NCBI GenBank assembly: GCA_025454395.1
Contig: JALOOM010000022.1
Coordinates: forward strand, 1 to 64,000
DNA length: 64,000 bases
Reading direction: 5' to 3'
DNA from: Elainella sp. Prado103
Lineage (GTDB): Bacteria; Cyanobacteriota; Cyanobacteriia; Elainellales; Elainellaceae
Shown here: positions 16,501 through 24,791 of the stretch, piece after piece
Numbering within the stretch: the stretch's first letter is position 1
How the letters are laid out: each line of letters starts with the position of its first letter
Made by a program: the position numbers and the translations under genes
Notes under the pieces: generated by a model
What the model saw: only the letters and a program-made list of their open reading frames with translations
What the model was told of the DNA's origin: nothing
Database searches by the model: none

Positions 16501-19242
16501 GTGTTTAGCCCAGATGGGCAGCAGCTCGCGGCGATCGATCCGAGCACTGCCAGGGTGCAACTGTGGTCAGTAGAGACGGGGCAAAAAGTACAGGACTTGG
16601 CTGGATCAACAGCCCTGCGACAAGTTGAGTTTAGTGCTTCGGGGCGCTGGCTCGTGGGTCTGGCAGCCGATCGCCGGGTGATGATTTGGGAAGTTGCGAC
16701 TGGGCAGTTGCAAGCCCAGCTTATGCCGAATCCCGCTCTCCGCCAAATGGTATTGAGTGCAACGGCCGATCAGGTGCTCACCGGCTCTGAGGATGGCACG
16801 GCCCAGCTCTGGCAGATTGTGCCGCTGGATCGCGGCATTAAACTCGATCTGCTGCAAACCCTGACCCACCCCGAAGTGGTCGAGCAAGTGGCGTTGAGTC
16901 CCTCGGATCAGCAGGTCGATCGCTGGATTATCACGCGCGACAAAGCCGGTGCTGTGCGCATTTGGGATCGACAAACGGGGCAATTGCAGCGGCAGATCTC
17001 CGGTGCAAATCGGCCGACCTCTCTGGGGACTACATCCACCTCCCCTACTCCAGTGAATGCACCGCCATTGCCACCCATTCAATTGCCACCCATTCAATTG
17101 CCACCCATGCAACAGTTTGAGTTAGGCGAGGATGCCGTGGTCGCCCTGATTGATCGCGATCAACAGGTTTGGGTGTGGGATATCGCTACTGAACAGGTGC
17201 GCATCCAATTGCCCCGTCCCATTGCAGACGATAAAACCGCAGTCCCTGGTCAAGCCGAGCAGGTCGGATCGGTACAACTTGCGCTCAACCATCATTCGAT
17301 CGTCACCACGGTCAACCAACCTGACCCCAACAGCGGGCGATATGGGGCTACGCTGTGGGCGGGCTCAACCGGAGCCTTAATTGGTCAGTTAACGGGGCAT
17401 CGCCAACCGATTTCGGCGCTACAGTTTAGCCCAGATGGCACCTATGTCGTGACTGCGAGTCAGGATGGTGCAGTACGGCTATGGGCTGCAACGCCGGGGA
17501 GCGAATTACCTGCGTTCCGCACCGATCAAACCCTACCCCTAACTTTCTTACCGAATCAAACCCTCTTACCCACGCAAACCCTGCCTGCTCAGCCGATCGC
17601 CACTCCTACCTCTGAAATAACCTCAAGCTTGCCCTCGGAGGCGAGAGTCGCCCAATCTAAAGAATTAACGGCTGCGATCCAGACATCGCCTCGATCGGTG
17701 GTCGATAGTTTACCTGCTCAATTACCGGCTCGGCACTTACCCACCCAGAATTCTGTCTCCTGGATGGCTCGATTGTCTCGCTTGGGTGCCTGGAAACCCT
17801 GGCAAGCAGCAAGGAATTCCCCTGCTTCGATCCCATCTGCTTCGCCGACTGCCCCTGGCTCGGTTGCCTCGATTGCGACTCAGCTAATCGGCATTGATCC
17901 GCAGGGTCAGCTCCAACGCTGGCAAATCCGCACCGATCCACCGACCTTGCCGCAAATGGCGCAAGCTGGATTCTCTGGCAGTCATGCGGTAGCTGTGCCG
18001 ATCGATCAACGAAGCGATCAGGAGAATACTTGGCGAGAAAAGCTGGGGTGGTTCATGCACCGGACAATGGCATCCCCCAGGTTGATCAAAACCGGATTTG
18101 CTCAGTTACCCAACCAGTTGCCGAGCCGGTTATTGAGTCAATTTGCTGACCATCCATCCAACTCATCTTCTGATCAACTCTCTCGGTCGCTGAATGTCCG
18201 AGAGACTGTTCTTTCGGTCGGTTCTGCCTCTACGGCTTCCGATGCGATTGATTCAACTGCGATTACCAGTAAGGCACTCAGTGCGGATGGTCGTTGGCTG
18301 GCTACAGCCGATTTACAGGGACGGATATCCCTCTATCAGATCCAGTCCGATCGATCGCTGCGCAGAGTCTATCAATTGCAAAACTGGCGATCGAATGCCT
18401 CCTTGCCTGAGAATGCCGCTCGATCGGTCAGCCAGGTGATTCAGTCCAGCCAGCCTGAAACCAGTCAGGGAGACCCGATCGCTATTCGTCAGCTTGTGTT
18501 TAGCCCCGATGGACAACAGTTATTAGGAATTGCCGATGATTTGACCCTCCGTACCTGGTATACCGCGACCGGAGATCTCAACCAGGTGTTTCGCGGCCAT
18601 GGCGCAACCATCCGGCAAGCTCGCTTTAGTGCTGATGGCCAGTGGGTAATCAGTGCGAGTTGGGATCGAACAGCCCGGATCTGGCAGGCTGCAACCGGAC
18701 GGATGATTCAGATTTTGGCTCATGCTGATGCGGTCAGTAGTGTTGATCTCAATGCTGATGGACGGGCGATTACGGCAAGCTGGAATGGGACAGCGCAGAT
18801 CTGGCAGGTGAAAACCGGCAAACCTTTGGCACGGCTGCAAGGGCATCAGCGGGAAATTCTGGATCTGCGCTTCAGCCCGGATGGCCAGCGGGTTGTGACG
18901 GCGAGTGCCGACGGAACCGCTCGACTGTGGAATGCGGAATCGGGAGCGGAAGAAGCGGTGTTAACCCCCCCTCAAGTGACCAGCCTGCCCAAAGATGTAA
19001 CTCTGGAAACGGCTGAGGCTGATCAATCCGGCCAACCGATCGCGGCAATTGAACAAGCTACTTTTAGTCCCGATGGTCAATATGTGGCGACGGTGACGGC
19101 AACGGGGCAGGTGAACCTTTGGGCAGCTACTCCGGAAATGCTATTGAAACTAGCCGCCGATCGCACCGTGCGTCAGTTGACCCCAGAAGAATGTCAGCGT
19201 TATCTAAGATTGCCGACCGATCAATGCCCTCAATTACCGTAG
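13561..19242 (+). CDS. Caspase-like (peptidase C14) / nSTAND NTPase / WD40 giant protein
   Basis: About 1893 residues from ATG 13561 (AGAGGGTG ribosome-binding site; a TTG at 13528 is less likely). Residues 1-240 are a caspase-fold protease with catalytic His92 in YFSGHG and Cys143 in DCCHSG, so probably active. From about 260 (PYQGLDCFEESQADYFFGRE) an nSTAND1-type NTPase follows: Walker A GASGSGKSS (about 299-307), Walker B LLAIDQFEEVF (about 401). A hydrophobic segment at about 813-835 may be a membrane helix. Residues 900-1880 contain about 15 WD40-like blades ending in LW/IW motifs, interrupted near 1325-1570 by a low-complexity insert. Proteins of this design are predicted NTP-dependent sensors in bacterial conflict or programmed cell death: the WD40 part senses, the STAND part oligomerises and the caspase cuts. 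Linkers carry three 15-bp triplications. Confidence 0.9.
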   Translation: MSRDALVVGINTYQYLPSLKAPARDAEAIAQRLHMQGEFRVHRLPEVIQNGKPQIGQKTPVTLRELETALINLFKPKGRSVPQTALFYFSGHGIQRDAGIQEGYLALSDSNPDQGFYGLSLFWLRRLLQESPVRQRVILLDCCHSGELLNFLEADPGAHPGTDRLFMAASRDSETAYESLNSEFSVFTEALLTGLDPNRLPSGMITNHSLTDWVNHALKGEIQQPLFESSGSEIILTRCGVGEGSGSGIASQPETEAICPYQGLDCFEESQADYFFGREDLTAQLLQKVTQASFVAVTGASGSGKSSLIRAGLLAQLRQGRAVPGSQHWKVKLITPTENPLKSLAAAFIDPEVSDLERAEQLRRAETFLQAGGTGLAQLVRASLPESGTTAGLLPELRPRFLLAIDQFEEVFTLSHGSQAERERQEFFDCLIGALDQLKDCFNVVIGLRSDFLGKCSLYEGLSQQIFPHQLAVVPLKYEQIKAAIMRPAQKVGLTCEPNLVYTMMMDVIGAPGELPLLQYTLLELWQDRRLGPDGSARLTLDAYQALGGIRGTLQKRATDLFEQLSPEEQAIAKRIFLSLTQLGEGTEDTRRRVLKSELVSPAFPAVLVNQVLEKLVAAKLIVISQANLAAQESSENSAHCATSFPSPVASSPVTSSPVTSSPVVPSPVSFLDGGLSAKRVGAELQETGDPAGETVRSSDLRSSDLRSSDLQEMVDVAHEALIRSWILLRNWLEEQREMLRRQRRIEQAALEWHQAGEPTTGDYLLHGLRLRDAEDFLKLNAAELSSLAQQFIQVSCLECRRVRRASRRLQWGIPSLLVASLTIVFTQYYGVVRTQTEKDDQLQQSIARERAAIAQAVIQDPHADPMTALLISRFAAAAQPASYEAQASLRKALQKLQLQSELPGHQRPIQQIRFSPDRRYLATADASGEIRLWNLDPQTIHNQVLQAEKILNPVGFPSEQSNRPPVSSSPTAPSSLPSMVFSPDGQQLAAIDPSTARVQLWSVETGQKVQDLAGSTALRQVEFSASGRWLVGLAADRRVMIWEVATGQLQAQLMPNPALRQMVLSATADQVLTGSEDGTAQLWQIVPLDRGIKLDLLQTLTHPEVVEQVALSPSDQQVDRWIITRDKAGAVRIWDRQTGQLQRQISGANRPTSLGTTSTSPTPVNAPPLPPIQLPPIQLPPMQQFELGEDAVVALIDRDQQVWVWDIATEQVRIQLPRPIADDKTAVPGQAEQVGSVQLALNHHSIVTTVNQPDPNSGRYGATLWAGSTGALIGQLTGHRQPISALQFSPDGTYVVTASQDGAVRLWAATPGSELPAFRTDQTLPLTFLPNQTLLPTQTLPAQPIATPTSEITSSLPSEARVAQSKELTAAIQTSPRSVVDSLPAQLPARHLPTQNSVSWMARLSRLGAWKPWQAARNSPASIPSASPTAPGSVASIATQLIGIDPQGQLQRWQIRTDPPTLPQMAQAGFSGSHAVAVPIDQRSDQENTWREKLGWFMHRTMASPRLIKTGFAQLPNQLPSRLLSQFADHPSNSSSDQLSRSLNVRETVLSVGSASTASDAIDSTAITSKALSADGRWLATADLQGRISLYQIQSDRSLRRVYQLQNWRSNASLPENAARSVSQVIQSSQPETSQGDPIAIRQLVFSPDGQQLLGIADDLTLRTWYTATGDLNQVFRGHGATIRQARFSADGQWVISASWDRTARIWQAATGRMIQILAHADAVSSVDLNADGRAITASWNGTAQIWQVKTGKPLARLQGHQREILDLRFSPDGQRVVTASADGTARLWNAESGAEEAVLTPPQVTSLPKDVTLETAEADQSGQPIAAIEQATFSPDGQYVATVTATGQVNLWAATPEMLLKLAADRTVRQLTPEECQRYLRLPTDQCPQLP
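15511..15555 (+). repeat. 15-bp unit x3 inside the caspase/STAND gene
   Basis: Three tandem copies of TCATCCCCGGTTACC (the last diverged) encode an S-S-P-V-T repeat in a linker of the STAND region. The unit is a multiple of three and keeps the frame. Confidence 0.85.
15649..15693 (+). repeat. 15-bp unit x3 inside the caspase/STAND gene
   Basis: Three tandem copies of a CGATCAAGTGATCTT-like unit encode repeated R-S-S-D-L just before the conserved VDVAHEALIRSW motif of the NTPase region. Confidence 0.85.
17071..17115 (+). repeat. 15-bp unit x3 inside the caspase/STAND gene
   Basis: CCACCCATTCAATTG is repeated twice exactly and once diverged, encoding P-P-I-Q-L repeats in a loop between WD40 blades. 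Confidence 0.85.
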
Positions 19243-19297
19243 GGGAAGCGGAGCAGCAATGTAAATGTAGGGGAAATATTGGTGCTCAGAGAAGCAT

Positions 19298-19654
19298 TTA
19301 CCGACTGGCGAGGGCGATCAAAATACTGATCGCCACAAGTCCTAGGATGATCCACCATTCTTGCCGATATCGCCAACTGGCGACCCATTGAGTCAACCGG
19401 GTAGGCGATCGGCGTTCTATTACTAGGGGTTGAGTCCCGTCATGATACATCGTGCATTCTTCCGCATAGGGGCGCTGGGGGAAATTGCAAGTGTCATCCG
19501 CATGATAGGTACAGGATTCACACAGATAGGTGCCTTGCTCCGCCCGATAAAGCGGAATGCCAGGATGACCATAGGCTTTAAGTGCGGTGCGGCAATAGGG
19601 GCAGGTGATTGCTTGAGAATCAACTGTTTGACGGCAGCGGGGGCAAGTGGGCAT
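19298..19654 (-). CDS. Zinc-ribbon membrane protein
   Basis: A 118-residue protein with an N-terminal zinc ribbon (CPRC at 4-7 and CPYC at 18-21) and a second set of cysteines (CESC, CNF, CTMY at about 45-70) that could bind a second metal. A single C-terminal hydrophobic helix (residues about 99-117, IILGLVAISILIALA) would anchor it with the zinc domains in the cytoplasm. This architecture is common and uncharacterised in cyanobacteria. It is convergent with the caspase-like gene upstream, from which 55 bases separate it. Confidence 0.8.
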   Translation of the reverse strand: MPTCPRCRQTVDSQAITCPYCRTALKAYGHPGIPLYRAEQGTYLCESCTYHADDTCNFPQRPYAEECTMYHDGTQPLVIERRSPTRLTQWVASWRYRQEWWIILGLVAISILIALASR

Positions 19655-19780
19655 GGCATCTCAGCATTGCATCAGCATTTCAAAGGTAAAGGCGCAGGGT
19701 ACTCAGAGGGCAACACCGTAGTTGATCATGGGATTGATGCCGGGATTGCCCAGGGAGGGTGATCCTGCTAGTTGATCATC

Positions 19781-20098
19781 CTAACCGGATTGCCCTTGGT
19801 AGCGCTTGCGGACTTGATAGCGACCGGCTTCAACCAGTTGATAGGTGTCTCCCATGGCTGCTTGAAATTCAGCCTCAATGCGCGCCAATTCAGCTTTAGG
19901 AATGGCCTGCCACTGTTCAAAACTTTGCCAATGGACAACCAGAACTAACTCAGAAAGATGGTCAGGACTGATCCAGACCTCCTTATTGAGAAATCCTGGG
20001 TATCGGGAGAGTGCCATCGTCCAGATTTCGGCATCTTTTTGCACAAACTGCTCCCTCAGTTCAGGCGCTACGGTAAATTTGAGCCACTCAATTTCCAT
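19781..20098 (-). CDS. TIGR03792 family protein (ABM-like fold)
   Basis: A 105-residue protein starting MEIEWLKFTV and containing the family signature region GFLNKEVWISPDHLSELVLV followed by HWQSFEQW. These match the cyanobacterial TIGR03792 family, small proteins related in fold to antibiotic-biosynthesis-monooxygenase/dimeric alpha-beta barrel proteins. No cofactor site or activity is known. Same strand as the zinc-ribbon gene, about 125 bases apart, so they may be co-transcribed. Confidence 0.8.
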   Translation of the reverse strand: MEIEWLKFTVAPELREQFVQKDAEIWTMALSRYPGFLNKEVWISPDHLSELVLVVHWQSFEQWQAIPKAELARIEAEFQAAMGDTYQLVEAGRYQVRKRYQGQSG

Positions 20099-20319
20099 CG
20101 TTAGGAGCCGTTAGGATAGGTAATTAGAACCGATCGATCGACGGATATCTCACCTTGAGGGTGGGGCAGTCCGCATGGAAAAAATCACTGCATTCAAAAC
20201 CAAATTTGCCAGAATAAGGCTGTAGGCTGGGAGCAGTCAAGCTTGATCATGACTTCAGGCGGCAAAATTGGCAACTCCCTTGAGCAAGGTTTTGAGGAAG
20301 AGGAGAAATTAATCACGCT

Positions 20320-20643
20320 ATGGATACTAACAACCTGTTCAGACAGCTCTTGATGATTGGCATCGGTACAACTTCGCTGGTGGCCGATCGACTGCGGGAA
20401 GTCAGCGAGCAGTGGGTGAGGGATGGCAAGCTTGATCCTGACCAAGCCAGTAGTTTTGTGAATGATCTGATGCAGCAATTGAAGTCTGAGCAGAGCAATT
20501 GGGAATCCCAGGCTCAGCGTCAACTCCGCAATATTTTGCAAGATTTGGGTGTGCCGCGCCAAAACGAAATGGATGAACTGCGTGGGCGGCTCGATCGATT
20601 AGAGCGACAGGTGCGCGACTTGGAAAACAAGCTCTGGCGTTAG
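20320..20643 (+). CDS. Phasin-like protein
   Basis: A 107-residue, mainly helical protein: a short hydrophobic N-terminal helix (LFRQLLMIGIGTTSLVADRL), an amphipathic middle and a C-terminal leucine-heptad coiled coil (MDELRGRLDRLERQVRDLEN). This matches the small cyanobacterial proteins annotated as phasin family. Phasins coat polyhydroxyalkanoate granules; whether this one does is inferred from resemblance only, since no PHA gene is nearby. The ribosome-binding site is GAGGAAGAGGAG, about 15-30 bases upstream of the ATG. Confidence 0.7.
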   Translation: MDTNNLFRQLLMIGIGTTSLVADRLREVSEQWVRDGKLDPDQASSFVNDLMQQLKSEQSNWESQAQRQLRNILQDLGVPRQNEMDELRGRLDRLERQVRDLENKLWR

Positions 20644-20774
20644 CGGCAGGGAGGATGGACTCGCCTCGAAAACCTGGAGAGGTCAGTAAGCAGACTCCCT
20701 CAGGCCGTACACTAGGGGGGAACAGGCGATCGACCTGTTATTTCTGATGATTGAATTTCACAGGAGGTTGAGTT

Positions 20775-21371
20775 GTGCGGGAAATTCTGATCAGCTTCGG
20801 TGTCATGATGGTTTGCGTGGTGGTATTGGTCGTAGCCCAATTTACCGGACGTGGACAAGCAGCCGTTGCAGCTCCCCGAACTTTAGTACCAGAAACAGCA
20901 GTACCAGAAACAGCAGCTCCACAAGTTGTGACACCGGGCACCGATGCTGCGGCGAGCCCTTCTACTTCACTGCTGGCTCAAGCCACTCCGACTACGAATC
21001 TTATGACTGACAATTCCGCTGAAAACCAGAATATCGTTACGACCCCCTCTGGGTTGAAATATATCGACATTGTTGAGGGCACCGGAGAAATGCCACAAAC
21101 TGGACAAACAGTGACTGTGCATTACACCGGCACGTTGGAAAATGGACGCAAATTTGATAGTTCTCTCGATCGAGGACAGCCCTTTGAATTTCCGATCGGT
21201 CGCGGTCGGGTGATCAAAGGTTGGGATGAAGGACTGAGCACGATGAAAGTCGGTGGTCAGCGCCGCTTAATTATTCCTCCTGAATTAGGCTACGGCTCGC
21301 GGGGCGCGGGCGGCGTGATTCCAGGCAATGCTACCCTGATTTTTGAGGTGGAATTGCTGGGAGTGCGCTGA
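20775..21371 (+). CDS. FKBP-type peptidyl-prolyl cis-trans isomerase
   Basis: 198 residues from GTG 20775, set by AGGAGG nine bases upstream. An N-terminal hydrophobic segment ([18 protein letters not shown]) is a signal anchor or signal peptide, followed by an A/P/T-rich spacer with a 15-bp duplication (20886-20915), then a complete FKBP domain (about 90-198). The domain shows [44 protein letters not shown] and [14 protein letters not shown], retaining the aromatic pocket residues (Y, F, W, Y). It would catalyse proline isomerisation on folding proteins in the periplasm or thylakoid lumen. A probable terminator follows at 21457. Confidence 0.92.
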   Translation: MREILISFGVMMVCVVVLVVAQFTGRGQAAVAAPRTLVPETAVPETAAPQVVTPGTDAAASPSTSLLAQATPTTNLMTDNSAENQNIVTTPSGLKYIDIVEGTGEMPQTGQTVTVHYTGTLENGRKFDSSLDRGQPFEFPIGRGRVIKGWDEGLSTMKVGGQRRLIIPPELGYGSRGAGGVIPGNATLIFEVELLGVR

Positions 21372-21816
21372 GGATCGCTGCTCAGTCTGCTCCTTCCATA
21401 AATGAGGCAGGCTTTGACCATTTGCTAAGCTTTTGAGACTGGATCATCTAGTCGATCGGTTCATTCAGGCGGAGACCTCGTCTGGGTGAGCCGATTTTTG
21501 TTTGGGCTGTTTGACTAAGACTTGCGCCGAAACCTGCGCTGATCCGACTGACCATTAAAAATAATACTTTATTCTTCTTAATAGAATTCACGGGAAAGTA
21601 ATTCAATTCTGTCCGGAGCAACAGTGAGGCTATTGAAATCTAAGTCAGAACTGGTTTCTGGTGTTCTCATGTATATCCCTTAAAAATGTGTGATTCGTAT
21701 CTAGTCATCTCCGCAGGTGATTAGGGTCGTTCTGTCTCATTACTCTTTTGTTGGCTAGAGGGAAATATTCAAGTTTGCTAGAACTGGGTATTGACAATAG
21801 TGAAGGAGATTCATTT
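21372..21816. other. Intergenic region before the first RTX gene
   Basis: Apart from the terminator at its start, about 445 bases hold no gene I can support. The AT-rich part around 21560-21700 probably carries the promoter of the RTX gene. Confidence 0.5.
21457..21499 (+). terminator. Probable rho-independent terminator after the FKBP gene
   Basis: An outer 7-bp stem CGGTTCA / TGAGCCG (one G-U pair) encloses a small inner stem AGAC-CTC-GTCT and is followed by ATTTTTG. It lies 86 bases after the FKBP stop. Confidence 0.5.
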
Positions 21817-22746
21817 ATGGCGAATATTATTGGCACGATCGAGAATGATATTCTGAATGGTGGTGTGTTCAATGATGTCATTTTTGGGGACGAAGGTGAT
21901 GATATTATCTCTGACATTGGTGGAAATAATGATGTCAATGGTGCAGAGGGAAACGATCGAATTACAATGGGCAGCGAAACCACAGGAAGTGGCAATGATG
22001 TCATTAACGGCGGCAGCGGCAATGACATTATTTTTGATTTTGGTGGAAACAACAATATCAGCGGTGGAGATGGCAACGATCGAATTACTACCTATGGCGG
22101 CGTTGATATCATCCGAGGCGGTGTAGGGAACGATGGGATCGCCAGTGGTGGTGGTGATGATACGGTGTTTGGGGGGAGCGGATCTGATACGATCGATGCT
22201 GGCAGTGGCAATGACAAAGTCTACGGTCAAGCAGGGGCTGATTTTGTCAACGGAGAAAGCGGCAGCGACTTTCTGTTTGGTGATGCGGGCAACGATCGAG
22301 TCATCGGAGGTTCGGGGGATGACTTTCAATCCGGTGGTGCAGGCAATGATACGATCAGAACCCATAGCGGCCTATTTGCTTCTGGCACGCCGGAGAGGGA
22401 TGAACTCTACGGGGGGTTAGGGTTAGATACCTTCGATATTCTTTCTAACTATTTGGGCGGCACGATGGATCCGCGGGCGACGGTGGATCAATCTTACGCG
22501 ATCGTGAGAGACTTCAGTTTTGCCGAAGGGGATCGGCTGAATCTGAGTGCTGATCCTGATTCTTACATCATTGAACCGGGTGACTTTAATGGCGATGGCG
22601 TTTTTAACGATACTTTTGTGATCTTGCCGTTTCAAAAGTTGATCGGGGATAGCATCATTGTTGTGAATAACCTGGTTGCTGTGGTGGAAAACACGAATGC
22701 AGGTGCTTTGCTGGCTTCAGGGGTAGTGAATGCATTTGCACCATAG
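21817..22746 (+). CDS. RTX-type calcium-binding protein
   Basis: 309 residues from ATG 21817, chosen because AAGGAG lies 10 bases upstream; a TTG at 21748 is less likely. Residues about 10-190 carry repeated glycine/aspartate-rich nonapeptides of the RTX form GGxGxDxUx (for example GGSGNDIIF, GGDGNDRIT, GGSGSDTID, GGAGNDTIR), which fold into a calcium-stabilised beta-roll. A distinct C-terminal domain of about 100 residues (VRDFSFAEGDRLNLSADPD) resembles the part that precedes or contains the type I secretion signal. No N-terminal signal peptide, as expected. Probably secreted by the HlyD/ABC system at 40875-45521 and retained on or near the cell surface. Confidence 0.88.
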   Translation: MANIIGTIENDILNGGVFNDVIFGDEGDDIISDIGGNNDVNGAEGNDRITMGSETTGSGNDVINGGSGNDIIFDFGGNNNISGGDGNDRITTYGGVDIIRGGVGNDGIASGGGDDTVFGGSGSDTIDAGSGNDKVYGQAGADFVNGESGSDFLFGDAGNDRVIGGSGDDFQSGGAGNDTIRTHSGLFASGTPERDELYGGLGLDTFDILSNYLGGTMDPRATVDQSYAIVRDFSFAEGDRLNLSADPDSYIIEPGDFNGDGVFNDTFVILPFQKLIGDSIIVVNNLVAVVENTNAGALLASGVVNAFAP

Positions 22747-23298
22747 TAGTTGAGTTGAGAATGTAAAGATGAATGTCAGGGTGAGTCATTAATGTGGTGA
22801 CTCACCCAATGTAAACTTTTAGCTGGAGGGCGCTTCTAGGTTGGGAAAAGCGCTAATATAGTAATTGAAGCTAAACAGCTTCTCGATCAGTTCAAAATCA
22901 AATTCATCTTGATAGGAGGTCACCGATTAAGCCTGACGTGAATTTGTTTCTCCAAAGTGCAACAGCATCGAAACCATTAGTTGATATTTCCTCTCACTAA
23001 GATCAGGGAGCACTGCAACTGATTCTCCTTTCTCTACATTGAAGGTTGATCAGATCACCTCCGATTAAAATCGTCACATTGAGGAAGTCACTCGGCTAAA
23101 CGTGTTAGATGCTGTTGTTGTTTTAAAGAAGCGATCGGGTTGGGACAGGTGATTGAAAATCCTAAAATTTGGATCGCCCCTGGCTAACCTCTAGATCAAG
23201 GTTAACCAGGACAACCGACCTCCTGCTGCGATGAATGAAATAAGCGGTTTCTGAGTCGATCGAGACTATGAATCCGCGTCAGTCAAGCAGAAAAATCG
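22747..23298. other. Intergenic region between RTX and L,D-transpeptidase genes
   Basis: About 550 bases between convergent genes. It contains the hairpin above and an AGGAGGTCACC at about 22915 that resembles a strong ribosome-binding site but has no start codon at a suitable distance. No gene recognised. Confidence 0.5.
22779..22807 (+). terminator. Strong hairpin after the RTX gene
   Basis: A perfect 10-bp inverted repeat GGGTGAGTCA / TGACTCACCC with a 9-base loop lies 32 bases past the RTX stop, followed by AATGTAAACTTTT. The stem is strong and the T tract weak, so it is a likely terminator. Confidence 0.6.
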
Positions 23299-23823
23299 CT
23301 AATTCTGGACAACAACAGTGGTTCCAGTCGATGCCCAGTCAAATAGCCATGCTGCACCTTCTAAAGGCACATTGATGCAACCACTACTGACCGGTGAGCC
23401 AAAATTATCATGCCAGTAAGCTCCGTGGATCGCATAGCTCCCTGAAAAATACATGGTGTATGGCACATCTGGAATATCGTAGGTGTCTCCCTGCATTCGG
23501 GCAGTACGGTATTTCGTTTCAATTTCATAAACCCCGCTCGGTGTAGACTCATCTGGTCGTCCAGTGGAAACACTGATTGAAAACACGGGTATATCTCCTT
23601 CCCAGGCGACGAGAACTTGATCCGACAAATCAACCTGAATCCACTGGGCACTAGAGTGCCGTAAATTATCGATCGATGCTGTAACCCACTCCGATTGGGC
23701 TTCTTGGGCTTTCACAGCACCTCCGACCAGCCCAGGGACGGCCCAAAATAATCCTGCGACCAGCCCTACGACTGCAAGCCGCATTGGTGGAAATCCCAGA
23801 ACTGCGTAATTTCTCATCATCAT
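23299..23823 (-). CDS. L,D-transpeptidase (YkuD family)
   Basis: 174 residues with an N-terminal signal peptide (hydrophobic VVGLVAGLFWAVPGLVGG, cleavage near VKAQ). The rest is a YkuD domain: WIQVDLSDQVLVAWEGD opening strands, STGRPDESTPSG, and the active-site block with His in YAIHGAYWHDNFG and the catalytic Cys in VSSGCINVP. These enzymes form 3-3 peptidoglycan cross-links or attach proteins to peptidoglycan in the periplasm. The domain is short (about 130 residues) with no extra LysM or peptidoglycan-binding module. The first codons are ATG ATG ATG; the exact start is uncertain by one or two residues. Confidence 0.9.
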   Translation of the reverse strand: MMMRNYAVLGFPPMRLAVVGLVAGLFWAVPGLVGGAVKAQEAQSEWVTASIDNLRHSSAQWIQVDLSDQVLVAWEGDIPVFSISVSTGRPDESTPSGVYEIETKYRTARMQGDTYDIPDVPYTMYFSGSYAIHGAYWHDNFGSPVSSGCINVPLEGAAWLFDWASTGTTVVVQN

Positions 23824-24034
23824 GATCTCCTACGGACTTCTCCTACAGTAAAATGCCAGTCTGAGGTCTTTCAGGCTGGACAAGAATCGAGTTTTATATA
23901 ATTTTATTTACTCAAATAAAAAATGGCCTAGGCTGGAGAGATTTTTCATCAAATCGGCTGATTTTCCTAAACTGACTGCCAGCCCTGACGAAGGATCGAT
24001 TAAACTTTGGGATGCCTGCTTCCTCTTGTACCAG

Positions 24035-24790
24035 ATGCTTTCAGCTCGACCTGTCATGCTTAATTTTCTTGGCATTGGATCCCAAAAATGTGGCACAACT
24101 TGGCTATTTGACAAGCTCAAAATGCATCCCCGCCTCTATTTCCCCGTGGGTAAGGAAGGCAACCATTGGAACCATCGCTTTTACCTGGATGATCTGCATC
24201 GTAACCTTTATCATGCTGCTATGAATGGGCCTGTGGTCGATTTAAGTCAGTATCTTTGTGGTGAGATGACACCAGAATACGCGATCATGCCGCTGGAGCA
24301 AATCGCTGTGCTCAAACAACATCATCCCGATGTTCAACTATTTTTGATGGTGCGTAATCCGATCGATCGGGCCTGGTCAGCGATCAAGATGACCTACAAG
24401 TATTACAAAATGGATATGGCTGCCCTGACACCCGAAAGAACGATCAAAGGAATCACCACTGGGAAGACCGCAGAATTGGGACGATATGATCAAATCCTGC
24501 AAAACTGGCTCACCTATTTTAAGCCCGAACAGCTACATATCTTGTTTTTTGATGATCTTGCAACTGGCTATCGCGACATTTTGCATCATTGCTGTGAGAC
24601 GATCGGAGTTTCGGCTGACTTCTTCGATCAAATTCCAGATAGACTATTGGCTGATCCATCGATGCAGGGCGATCGAATGTCTCTATCGCCTGATGTATAT
24701 GCGGCTTGTGTAGAATTTTATCAACCTGCAATCGAGTTTTTAGCGAATTATACAGGCAGAGATCTAGCAGTTTGGACAGGATTCAGCTAA
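24035..24790 (+). CDS. Sulfotransferase family protein
   Basis: About 251 residues from ATG 24035; ATG 24056 (MLNFLGIG) is equally possible and TTG 24026 less so. The PAPS 5'-phosphosulfate loop is GSQKCGTTWL and the 3'-phosphate binding element is VRNPIDRAWSA, both complete; a Glu/His-containing region follows. It would transfer sulfate from PAPS to a hydroxyl, most plausibly on the polysaccharide made by adjacent glycosyltransferases, as in sulfated cyanobacterial extracellular polysaccharides. It converges with the methyltransferase gene, with one base between their stop codons. Confidence 0.88.
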   Translation: MLSARPVMLNFLGIGSQKCGTTWLFDKLKMHPRLYFPVGKEGNHWNHRFYLDDLHRNLYHAAMNGPVVDLSQYLCGEMTPEYAIMPLEQIAVLKQHHPDVQLFLMVRNPIDRAWSAIKMTYKYYKMDMAALTPERTIKGITTGKTAELGRYDQILQNWLTYFKPEQLHILFFDDLATGYRDILHHCCETIGVSADFFDQIPDRLLADPSMQGDRMSLSPDVYAACVEFYQPAIEFLANYTGRDLAVWTGFS

Positions 24791-24791
24791 T

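Noticed and set aside
16606-17112. A 168-codon minus-strand ORF in the caspase/WD40 gene
   Set aside because: Fully inside and antisense to the WD40 region, with tandem-repeat-derived words; no ribosome-binding site and no family resemblance.
20721-20739. Inverted repeat AACAGG...CCTGTT between phasin-like and FKBP genes as terminator or operator
   Set aside because: Only six base pairs around a CGATCGA core, no T tract, and such palindromes are frequent here because CGATCG itself is frequent.
22910-22940. AGGAGGTCACC as ribosome-binding site of a small gene
   Set aside because: No start codon within 5-12 bases; the next GTG is about 17 bases away and gives a 20-codon ORF only.
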